Source: Glebionis coronaria (lineage: Eukaryota; Streptophyta; Magnoliopsida; Asterales; Asteraceae). Taken from it: a stretch of 64,000 bases of DNA. Shown here piece by piece: positions 1 through 9,684 of this stretch (position 1 is its first letter; the number at the start of each line of letters is the position of its first letter). Under the pieces are notes generated by a model that saw only the letters and a program-made list of their open reading frames with translations, had not been told where the DNA came from and did no database searches. Position numbers and translations under genes: made by a program. The stretch lies in the NCBI GenBank assembly GCA_025667525.1, contig CM046878.1:511508274-511572273 (forward strand), in the 5' to 3' direction.

Positions 1-1144
1 CATCCTTCTCGAGAAGGTGTGTCATAGGTCGAGAGATTTTCGAAAAGTCTTTGATGAAACGACGATAAAAGCCCGCGTGGCCTAGGAAACTCCTAACTCC
101 CTTAATGGTTTTGGGATGAGGTAACTTGGCGATGACGTCTACCTTAGCTTTATCGACCTCAATCCCCGCAATCGAGACCTTATGTCCTAAGACGATTCCT
201 TGTTTACACATGAAATGACATTTTTCCCAATTAAGTACAAGATTGGTTTCTTCACAACGTTTTAACATTTGCTCGAGATTAGATAAACACGACGTGAACG
301 AATTGCCAAACACCAAAAAGTCATCCATAAACACTTCCATCGACTTCTCGATCATATCGTGAAAAATTACCATCATACACCGTTGAAACGTACCCGGTGC
401 ATTACAAAGTCCGAAAGGCATCCTACGATAAGCAAACGTTCCATAAGGACACGTAAATGTAGTCTTCTCTTGATTACGAGGGTCGATAGGGATTTGAAAG
501 TAACCGGAAAAACCATCTAAAAAGCAATAGAATTCATTTCCCGCGAGTCGCTCCAACATTTGATCCATGAAGGGCACAGGGAAGTGGTCTTTACGAGTGG
601 CATCATTTAACTTCTGGTAGTCATTACACACCCTCCAACCGGTCACAACACAAGTGGGAATTAACTCGTTGTTTTCGTTGGGCACAACGGTTATTCCTCC
701 CTTTTTAGGGACACAATGGATTGGGCTCACCCATGGGCTATCAGAGATAGGATAAATCATTCCCGCGTCAAGGAGTTTCAACACTTCCTTTTTAATGACA
801 TCGTGAATTTTGGGATTCACCCTTCTTTGACTTTGAATTGCGGGTTTGTAGTCCTCCTCCATTAAAATCTTGTGAGTACAAAATTTTGGGTCAATACCCT
901 TAACGTCAGAAATTTTCCACGCAATTGCCCCTTTATGAGCTTTAAGAACTTTCGAGAGCTCGGTTTTTTCATCATTAGCAAGACCTCTTGCAATAATAAC
1001 CGGAAACTTGTCATCACCTTCCAAGAATGCGTATTCAAGGTGAGAAGGAAGATCTTTCAATTCAAGCATAGGTGGTTCCTCGATTGAAGATTTTGGTTCA
1101 ACACTCATAACTTCCATCGGTGGAAGAAATTTTGGAATAGAAGT
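1..1144 (-). pseudogene. Element A pol, reverse transcriptase portion (partial)
   Basis: This is the start of the Ty3/Gypsy pol domain, reading from 1144 down to the window edge, with no stop seen inside the stretch. The N-terminal linker is rich in Glu and Pro, followed by the conserved block around the TGWRVC motif (minus strand, near 600-650), the [12 protein letters not shown] palm motif, and the catalytic FMDD at 320-331. The RNase H linker with [11 protein letters not shown] follows near 60-100. Compared with the equivalent stretch of element B, two normally conserved positions next to the VCxDYxKLND motif differ (Asn for Ile, Gln for Arg), consistent with relaxed selection. The upstream end is cut by the Copia element G at 1145. 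Confidence 0.88.
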
Positions 1145-1681
1145 TGTTGATCCCAAACTTAGATCGATTAAGCTTTGTGTACACGAGATTAGATCAAGTA
1201 ATACACGTAGAGAAACCTTTGCTTATGAATAAAGTAACTAAGTGTTATGCGGAATTAACACTTAATCTAAAACACAAAGATGTTAAACAAACTTTCACTT
1301 GTTTTAGAATGATCGAACTTGATTACAATGAAAGAGGTTTAACTTGTGAAAACTTATGATAACTGATAATTAACATTAACCTAAAAGATCTTCTTTTATA
1401 GATTAAGAAGTCTTGTACAATAAGCTACGAATCAACTATTCTAGGTAAAGATAATAATAGAAAATACAATGTCGAGCTTATCTTTACCATACACAAATAA
1501 AGAAAAAAATAAACAAAATGATTCGTATGAAGATATATTCCATCAGTGCTAATCTTCAAGGCTGTCAGCGTTGACTTCTTCAAATGTCAACGCTTGGCTG
1601 TCAGCGTCCAATGTCATCTTATCAGCGCTTGAATTCTTCTTATCAGCGTCCAGTGAACTGACCCATAATTTATTCCCAACA
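1145..1681 (-). repeat. 3' LTR of Copia element G
   Basis: 537 bp, TG...CA bounded. It differs from the 12662-13198 copy at three sites (an early C/T, a T/A in the middle, an A/C in an A-rich run). Its U3 side (high-numbered end of the minus-strand reading, here 1560-1680) carries five copies of the GTCAGCG/GTCAACG word. The LTR fuses to A sequence at 1144. Confidence 0.96.
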
Positions 1682-1697
1682 ATCCTCCCCTAAACTT
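1682..1697 (-). other. Polypurine tract of Copia element G
   Basis: Directly inside the 3' LTR, the minus strand reads AAGTTTAGGGGAGGAT, a purine-rich run of the kind that primes plus-strand DNA synthesis in LTR retrotransposons. Confidence 0.85.
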
Positions 1698-1753
1698 GAT
1701 ATCTACTCCAATGATCAAGTTTCTGAATAAAAACTTAAGGCTTAGGAGGAATC

Positions 1754-4700
1754 TTACAAAAACTTCTTATGTTGGTGATAAACATATCTAATCAAGTCTT
1801 TGGCCACGTCACTAGTATAATCAATCTCCAAGGGTGTCTCCTTCATCTTCTCCAATACTTCTTTGGACAAGAAATAGTTAGCATCCAGAAGTAGATACTC
1901 TGAAAACTTTGTAGAGCTCAAATGAAATACACCACAAGTAGAATAAAGCCTCCAATGAAGATTACTAAGGTCATCTTCAAGATCCTTCCATATGGCAGGA
2001 TCTGCTTCCCTTGGACCACACAAAGTCAAAAATGTGTGCCATAGTCTTATTCCATTTGCTGAAGTAGGTGCTTCAGCTGTATACTTGGCCTCTATCAATC
2101 TCCATAGATGCACCACGTCTTCTCTGTCTATGCTTGCAAAGATAGAAATAATTGAAGTGAAAGTGTGTACCTCCTTTCCAAACCTGCCAATCTTCCAAAA
2201 TCCACACTCATCTTCATCAAAACTTATGATTGGATTTCTGTCATCTAGAGGTACTACATTAACCAAATCTGAAGCTTCCAATGGAGAAAGCTTGAGATGC
2301 TTCCTTATGACACTTTCAGTTGGATAATACACATCCATATCTTTGGGAAATTGGAGAGGATCTCCTTTCTTCACTGGTCTTTGAGCAATCCTCATCTCCT
2401 TTTGAATCTGCATTTCCTCAGCAAGCTCTTGTTTCCTTTCTTCTGAAAGAAACTGGTAGACATTATTTTCTTGCACATTCCTCCAAATAGGATGTGCCCT
2501 ATACTCTAACTCCTCAAAAGATAAAGCCAGCAACTTCTTGTATGTCCATCTAGGTTGATGGCATCTAAGCAACTTGTAATACAACTGCCTTCTATCTCTT
2601 TTAAGCCAAGTCTTGACCTCTTGTGCATTAAACCTCAAAATCACCTTTATATCATCTTGTACCCTGAGAAGAACTTCCAACCCCCAAATTTGATCTGACA
2701 AACTCATTCCTGGTTTGTCCATTACCTTGTCTTCCCAAGCATGGTACATTCTGGTGATTTCTGGAAGGTCCCAATCAATCTGATTCTTCAAATCACTCAA
2801 TCTTTCCTTTGCTAACTCATCCCCATATTCAAGTCTTTCTGGATCTTCAATAATTTGAACACTTGAATCTGAGCTATCTTCTTCTTTTTCATCACCACTC
2901 TCTTCCTCACTCTCAGAAGTGGCAACAAATGGTGATCTACCACTTCTCTTCAAATCTCTTTCCAAAAGTTGTGCAGCCAACTGTTCATCAAATGCAATTT
3001 GTGCTGCATCTTTCTTTGGAACCTCTTCTTCAACCAAAATTCCTTTACCTTTGTCTTTTGGATCAATAATAGGTAAGGTAGAAGAAGAAACCTGTGTGGA
3101 CACATCTTTGATGATTGCTGATGACTGGAATACATCAACACCACCTGCAACTCTGTCAGCGTTCAAGTTACCTTTATCAGCGCCCCGATTACCTTTGTCA
3201 GCGCTGGATGTGTCAGCGTTCAAACCTGTATCAGCGCCCATAGTTGCTGTGAAAGATCCTTCCAAGTTCAATGGAGTTACCTTGGATGTATCAATAATTG
3301 GGTGCTTCTTCAAGTTGGTGAGTACTTCAGCAACATTTAAAGATTCACTAAATTGTGAACTCTTCTCACTGGCTGTATGAATCAGCTCATCCTCTTCATC
3401 CTCCCCTTTGGAAGATTCCTCCATTCTACTCCGGCTACTTGGATTCTCCAAAACAGTTACCCGCTCCCTCAATACTTGGAGTTCACGACCCTGATTATTG
3501 ACAATTTGTACAAGGCTGACATTTTGCTTTTGCAAGCTAATGACAGCAGCCGTCAATTCAATCAATGTCATAGGTTCCAATCTGCCCTCAGCTAGAATGG
3601 GGATTTGACCTCCCAAAATAGAATCATAGGGCGTGGAGGAGGTCTTAATGATGTTGGGACTGTCTTGACCAACATCTAAGCTTGTGTCAATAGCCCCAGC
3701 CTCATCCATGGCACCAGCCACACTTGTGGAGGTGGTTCTCTCTGCAACAAGGCTAGGACCACTAGAGGAGAACACTCCAGTAGTCCTTTGGCGTTTATTC
3801 AACCTAGATTGTAATGGGGTGGAAGATGAGGTAGATTGTGTGGGTGTTGGTTGGTTAAGGGGCGTTTGGGATTGTTCAGGGATGTCATCAACGTTGGGAT
3901 TGGCTGTGTCAGCGCCAACATTTTGAGTGTCAGCGTTGACATTGGGTTGGTCAACGTCCATGTGGTCAGGTGAAGGTAATGGTTCAAGGATAGGCTCCAG
4001 TTGAGGTGCAGGGTATGGTTGTGGTTGAGCAGCCTGAATTACTTCAAGCATGGCTTGGGTGAGAGGGATAGATCTGTTTGTGGAGCTCATCTTGTCAAAA
4101 ATGGTTTTCTTTTGCTTAGGGATCTCATAAAAAGTGTCATGATCCCTAGTACAATACTCTTGTAAATCAAACACCATTTGCAAAAATCTTGGATAAGCCA
4201 AAGTCATTTTACTTCCCTTATTTTTACACATCCCTTCAAAAATCATTTTTGAAAAATTATACTTAAGCCCACGCGACATACAAACCAAAGCACTTGCAAT
4301 GGACCTGTTTATTTCATTAAAAGCAGTACATTTTGGACTTAAGCATTGAAGAAGGACATGTATCAAATATTTCCAGTCAGAGGGAAATTCCTGCTTATGA
4401 TATTTATTTAAAGATTTACCAGCAGGAATAGGATAACCCAATTCCCTAAGACCTTGTTCTATTGTTGCAACGGCAAGGGTAGTCACACCATCAGCGTCAT
4501 CAAGACGCAAAGCTTGGCGAACCAAGGCTTCAGTGACCACCCATGTTCTTCCATGAACAGTAGATGTTAATGTGGTCACTCCATTAGCTGTTGTGGAACT
4601 AACATTATTCCAAAACTGTCTAATGTGTGCGACAGGGACTAATGGTTCATGAGAAAGTGCATACCTTATTGAGGATGCATTTAAAAATGCCACCATTTGT

Positions 4701-4804
4701 GAATACTGAGGGAACAAATCATTATCAGCAGCCAAGTAAGCGACCATATTATGTTGGCTCTTGAACTCCAATGTCAGATTGGTTGAGTTGAACTTTGGTG
4801 CCAT
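1754..4804 (-). CDS. ORF3 (additional, envelope-position ORF) of Copia element G
   Basis: An uninterrupted 1016-codon frame downstream of pol in the same sense as gag-pol. The start at 4802-4804 is the first ATG of the frame. Visible layout: an N-terminal region of about 240 residues rich in helices; a Pro/Gln/Asn-rich, low-complexity stretch (about 255-330); a coiled-coil-like patch (about 425-460); acidic runs (about 465-480 and 670-690); a cluster of NADK/GADK/SADK-type tetrads (about 540-580); and a helical, charged C-terminal third. I see no signal peptide, transmembrane helix or catalytic motif. In SIRE-type Copia elements this position holds an envelope-like ORF, but nothing here shows membrane function. 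The frame is open over 3 kb in a young element, which suggests recent selection. Function is unknown. Confidence 0.8.
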   Translation of the reverse strand: MAPKFNSTNLTLEFKSQHNMVAYLAADNDLFPQYSQMVAFLNASSIRYALSHEPLVPVAHIRQFWNNVSSTTANGVTTLTSTVHGRTWVVTEALVRQALRLDDADGVTTLAVATIEQGLRELGYPIPAGKSLNKYHKQEFPSDWKYLIHVLLQCLSPKCTAFNEINRSIASALVCMSRGLKYNFSKMIFEGMCKNKGSKMTLAYPRFLQMVFDLQEYCTRDHDTFYEIPKQKKTIFDKMSSTNRSIPLTQAMLEVIQAAQPQPYPAPQLEPILEPLPSPDHMDVDQPNVNADTQNVGADTANPNVDDIPEQSQTPLNQPTPTQSTSSSTPLQSRLNKRQRTTGVFSSSGPSLVAERTTSTSVAGAMDEAGAIDTSLDVGQDSPNIIKTSSTPYDSILGGQIPILAEGRLEPMTLIELTAAVISLQKQNVSLVQIVNNQGRELQVLRERVTVLENPSSRSRMEESSKGEDEEDELIHTASEKSSQFSESLNVAEVLTNLKKHPIIDTSKVTPLNLEGSFTATMGADTGLNADTSSADKGNRGADKGNLNADRVAGGVDVFQSSAIIKDVSTQVSSSTLPIIDPKDKGKGILVEEEVPKKDAAQIAFDEQLAAQLLERDLKRSGRSPFVATSESEEESGDEKEEDSSDSSVQIIEDPERLEYGDELAKERLSDLKNQIDWDLPEITRMYHAWEDKVMDKPGMSLSDQIWGLEVLLRVQDDIKVILRFNAQEVKTWLKRDRRQLYYKLLRCHQPRWTYKKLLALSFEELEYRAHPIWRNVQENNVYQFLSEERKQELAEEMQIQKEMRIAQRPVKKGDPLQFPKDMDVYYPTESVIRKHLKLSPLEASDLVNVVPLDDRNPIISFDEDECGFWKIGRFGKEVHTFTSIISIFASIDREDVVHLWRLIEAKYTAEAPTSANGIRLWHTFLTLCGPREADPAIWKDLEDDLSNLHWRLYSTCGVFHLSSTKFSEYLLLDANYFLSKEVLEKMKETPLEIDYTSDVAKDLIRYVYHQHKKFL

Positions 4805-6060
4805 GTTTAAAGCTGTTTAGGTGATGTGATATGGGAAAAATCTAGGAGAAAAATGTGAGACAAGAAAATATGAATACCCAGAACAAAAAGTTTAGCCAAA
4901 TTTATAGGAGAGATGCATGATTTGGATTGGTAAAAAATGAGGCAGTTATATTCAAAGAGCAATGATGAAAATATTGAATCAAATATAACTTATCTCATGC
5001 ATTAATTAAAAGTAACAACTCCCCAAAATTACAGCCAAAGATTAGTCAAAAATAACAACTGGGTAGGGCCCACTAGGTGTCAACGGTCAAAAATAGCCCA
5101 TCAACGCCCAACGGCTATATTTTCTTGTCAGCGTTTGCCTAAAGCCTTGTCAGCGTCACGATTGGACGTAACAGCGTTTGGAGAAAAACCTGTCAGCGTC
5201 TAAAATAAATAAAAAAATATTTAAAAAGAAAAAGACCTTAACAAAGTAATTTATCCTAAGGGAAATATCTTGCAAGTTGATAATAATTACTGGGCGGCAA
5301 GCACTGTCCATTTATGCACACTTGCTTAAGCAAGATAGATACAAATGTCCTCTAGTGTCCCTTGCTAACCAAAATACTTACCAACAAAGTTATTTCATAA
5401 AATTCTTTGTAACTCCCAGGTAAACCCATAACAAAACTATTCCCAAGTCTCCCATCAGACCACAACCAATTCTAGGCCAAAAATGTCTTGGCAGCATGCA
5501 TAGTTTGTCAACTTTGCATGCTACAGTGCCTCATGGTTTAGTAAAACTAACCCATACTCACCTGTGGACACAATCTAGAATTATGATGAGAGTATTATAA
5601 GAATACCCAAAAGTCCTAAAGGTTCCTTAAACCTCCCCTTAAACTATGATACATGAGTTTCTCAAAATATATATGAACATTAAAAATTTATGTCAAGATA
5701 GGAATATAAATATTCCAACCATCATCCATAAACAAAAACATGTCCAAATAGCTCTTCAAAGATCCATAAGCAACTCTGTATCCAATGGCATAAAGCTACC
5801 ACCACCTACACATTTAGATTAAAAACCACAAAACTAACATTTGTTGCTGACAGCGCCCCGACAACACTTGTCAGCGTTGAAGGAACTCTTGTCAGCGTTA
5901 GACAATAATATCTCTAACAACGGTAAAATAACACTTATCAGCGTTACATTTACCTTTGTCAGTGTTAGAAAAATAAAGTGGAAAAATCTAAATCATCACA
6001 AAGACTAATAACAATGCATTATCATGTACATACTTTTACAAAAAGGTTCCAAAACACATA
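4805..6060. other. Spacer between pol and ORF3 in Copia element G
   Basis: 1.26 kb with no credible gene. It holds a cluster of TGTCAGCG-type words at about 5085-5200 and another at 5847-5975, otherwise AT-rich sequence. The ORF3 leader occupies its left end. Confidence 0.7.
4900..4906 (-). promoter_or_regulatory. Candidate TATA box upstream of ORF3
   Basis: The minus strand reads CCTATAAATTTGG here, 96 bp before the ORF3 start codon. Spacing would allow a short leader of about 65-70 nt. A pyrimidine-rich stretch ending in CTCCTAG between it and the ATG could alternatively be a splice acceptor. Neither is proven. Confidence 0.4.
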
Positions 6061-9000
6061 TTAAGTGAGATTAACCATTCCAATATTTGTTACCAAATAT
6101 TGAAATCGTCCAGTATCAAAAGGTTTAGTTAATAAATCAGCCACATTATCTTCTGTGGCTACCCTATCTGGTTGTATTAAACCTTTCTCAAAGCAATCTC
6201 TTATAAAATGATGTCTAATTTCTATGTGTTTGGTTTTAGAATGATGTACAGGATTTTTAATAATGCATAAAGTACTGTTATTGTCTACAAAAATCTTGGT
6301 ATGCATGAAATTATACCCATAATCCAACAGCTGGTTCTGAATCCATAAGACTTGTCCACAACAAGCAGCTGCTGCAACATATTCTGCTTCAGTTGTAGAG
6401 TTTGCCACCACTGTTTGTTTCTTGCATTGCCAAGATATCAATCTACTCCCAAGAAATTGACATCCACCAGTTGTGGATTTCCTATCAAACTTGTCACCAC
6501 CATAGTCACTGTCTGAATATGCAATAAGCTCCAATGGAGAATCTTTTGGGTACCATAAGCCAAGATCTGGATAACATCTTAGGTACCTAAAAATTCTTTT
6601 CACAGCAAAAAGGTGACATTCTTTGGGAGTCACTTGATGGCGTGCACAAGCACACACAACAAACATGATGTCAGGTCTTGAGGCTGTAAGATACATCAAT
6701 GAACCAATCATTGATCTATAGTGCCTAACATCCACATCCTTTCCAGCTCCAATTTTTCCCCATGGGTGTTCCCTATCCATAGGAGTGGAAGCACTCTTTT
6801 CATGTGGAGAAAAACCATATTTCTTCAAGATTTCAGCTACATATTTATCTTGGGAGATGAAGATACCATCTTCTTTCTGCTGAACTTGTAAGCCTAGAAA
6901 GAAGTTCATCTCACCCATTGCACTCATCTTGAATTTATCTGTCATAAGCTTGGAAAAGTCTTCACTCATCTTTGGATTGGTAGATCCAAAAATGATGTCA
7001 TCAACATAGACCTGGACAAGTAAGACATCCTTACCTTTCTTCTTTGTGAACAATGTCTGATCTATGGTGCCCCTTTTAAAACCATTTTCCACCAAGTAGG
7101 TGGACAATGTACCATACCATGCTCTTGGAGCCTGATGAAGTCCATACATAGCTTTCTTCACTCTATAAACCTTGTCTGGATTCTCAGGATCTTCAAAACC
7201 AGGAGGTTGCATAACGTATACCTCCTCAACAATTGTCCCATAGAGGAAAGCACTCTTCATATCCATTTGATAAACAGTGAAGTTCATACAAGAGGCATAA
7301 GCTAGGAAAATTCTTATAGCTTCAATTCTTGCAACAGGAGCAAAGACCTCTTCATAATCTATTCCTTCCTCTTGTGTATATCCCTGAGCTACCAAACGTG
7401 CCTTGTTTCTGACCACAATACCCCTTTCATCTTTCTTGTTCCTTAGAATCCATCTTGTCCCAATTGGTCTCACATATCTAGGACAATCAACCAGCTCCCA
7501 AACATCCTGTATAGCAAATTGGTGAAGCTCATCCTGCATTGCTTCCACCCAACTAGGTTCTTTGAGAGCATCAAAAATCTTCTTGGGTTCTTCTTGTGAC
7601 AGAAAACATGCAAACAAACATGCTTGTACAAGAGGGGTATCAACCTTCTTGTGTATATTGGCAATAAATCCACCAAGATTTTGATGGGATCTTCGTGTCT
7701 GAACTGGAGCCATAACATCACCAATGATCTGAGATGAGGGGTGATCCTTTATCATGGAAGTAAGAACTCCTCCTTCAAAAAGTCTGGTGTCCTCAACTTC
7801 ACGCTCCATGTTGCCAATATCTTCTTCATCAGACTCTCTTTGATCAACAGGAATCTCTTCATGGACATTGGAAGGTCCACCTTGTTCAAAATGGGAAGAG
7901 AAAAGATGTGCAAAGGTGTCATCAACGTCTGAACCTTGTTTGTCAGCGCTTGGGCTAACAACGCTTGAACTGTTGTTGTCAACGTCTGATCCATCAGCGT
8001 CTGAATTGCTCTTGTCAGCGCTTGATTTCCCTTTGTCAGCGCCTGAAGAACCATGCATGTTTGTATTTGGTGGTATTTGGACACCACCATTATCTTTTCT
8101 AGCAGCAGCAGCAGCAGCATAATACTCATCTGTCCATATAGGAAGTGTAACATATTCTTGTGTGGGAGATGACTCAACTGCTGGTGGTCCATCCTTCTTA
8201 GCAACCTGTATACCTGAAACATTACCAATTCTCTTTTCCAAAACACTTGAAGTTACCTTCACAATGTCTGGATCAGTAACAGGCATATAATTTAAAGCTC
8301 TAGATAAAGGTTCCAAGTCAAACAACCAATTTGGACCACTTTCAGGATCACTAGGTTTACTCTCTAAAAACCTAACATGTACTTTTTCAAGTACACGTTT
8401 TTCCTTTTTAATGTAAACCCTATATCCTTTGCTCTGCACTGAATAACCCATGAAGTAGCCTTCATCACCTTTTGAATCAAATTTACCTAGGGCATCACTA
8501 GTTTCTAAAACAACTACATGACAACCAAAAGGCTTGAGAAAGCCAATATTTGGCTTCCTTCCCCAAAATAACTCATAAGGTGTCTTATTATGTATTTTGT
8601 TGACCAATGCCCTATTTTGAACATAACAAGCTGTGTTAACAGCTTCAGCCCAAAAGGCTATAGGAAAGTGGGCATCAGCCAACATGGTTCTGGCTGCTTC
8701 AATTAGGGTTCTATTCTTCCTTTCAGCAACCCCATTTTGCTGTGGGGTTCTAGCTATGCTAAACTGCCTAGTAATCCCTTTCTTGGCACAAAAATCATCT
8801 AACAACTGATTTCTAAACTCACCCCCATTGTCACTTCTAATAATTTTGACCTCATTACCATTTTTCTTCTCAATCTGGGTAATGAAATTAATCAGACTTT
8901 GGGCAGTTTCACTTTTCTTGGCTAAAAAGAAAGTCCATGTAAACCTGGAAAAATCATCAGTGATGACAAAACAATATGATTTACCCTTCAAACTTTCTAT

Positions 9001-9684
9001 ATTAGTTGGACCAAAGAGGTCCATATGCAATAAGTGAAGTGGTTTAGAACTAGAGTGCACCTGTTTAGATTTGAATGAGACCTTGTGCTGCTTGCCTTTA
9101 AGACATGCAACACAAGAGTGGTCATTGTGGAAAGCCTTTTCAGGCAAACCATCAACTAAACCAAGCCTCACAAGTCTATTGATATTTTTAAAGTTTATGT
9201 GCCCTAATCTCCTGTGCCAAAGATTACTTTCATCTACTGAGGCTTTAGCATAAAAACATGACATCATTTTATTATTCATCTTAATTCCATTAAGATTCAC
9301 ATTATAAATGTCTTTATGCCTTGGTGTTCTAAATTCTATGTATTTTTCCTCAGGGAGCTTGTAATCTTTGCTTAACACCAAGCACTCAGTATCTGTGAAA
9401 AGAACCTTATTTTTGTTATCACACACTTGTGATACACTAAACAAATTATAGTCCAGTTCTTTTACCAGGAAGACATTCTCAAAACGTAGATTATTGGTAA
9501 TAAGGGTTCCTTTTCCTGTGATGGTGCCATAGCCCCCTCCAAAGTATACCTTATCACCATCTTGAATAGGAGTGAAGTTTGTCAGATAGTCTTCCTATCC
9601 TGTCATGTGCCTTGAGCATCCACTATCCCAATATCTATAATCATTGATCTTCTTCTGAATGCCCTGCACATAAAGAAAACACAT
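6061..9684 (-). pseudogene. Copia element G pol: protease remnant, integrase, reverse transcriptase, RNase H
   Basis: The frame can begin at an ATG (9682-9684) that overlaps the gag stop as TAATG. The aspartic protease DSG motif is at 9619-9627, but an in-frame TAG at 9595-9597 cuts the protease eight codons later. After that the frame is open to 6061. Numbering from the internal Met at 9442-9444 (1127 codons): GAG-pre-integrase zinc motif H77, H82, C111, C114; integrase triad D142, D205, E241 with the D35E spacing; reverse transcriptase about 630-880 with YVDD at 813-816; RNase H from about 975 with SDSDYGG and STTEAEY. An Ala run and four NADK-type tetrads lie in the linker (about 440-510). 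Everything but the protease looks intact. Confidence 0.93.

Noticed and set aside
1992..2327. 111-codon frame antisense to ORF3 and similar opposite-strand frames
   Set aside because: These are shadows of the long genes on the other strand, caused by composition.
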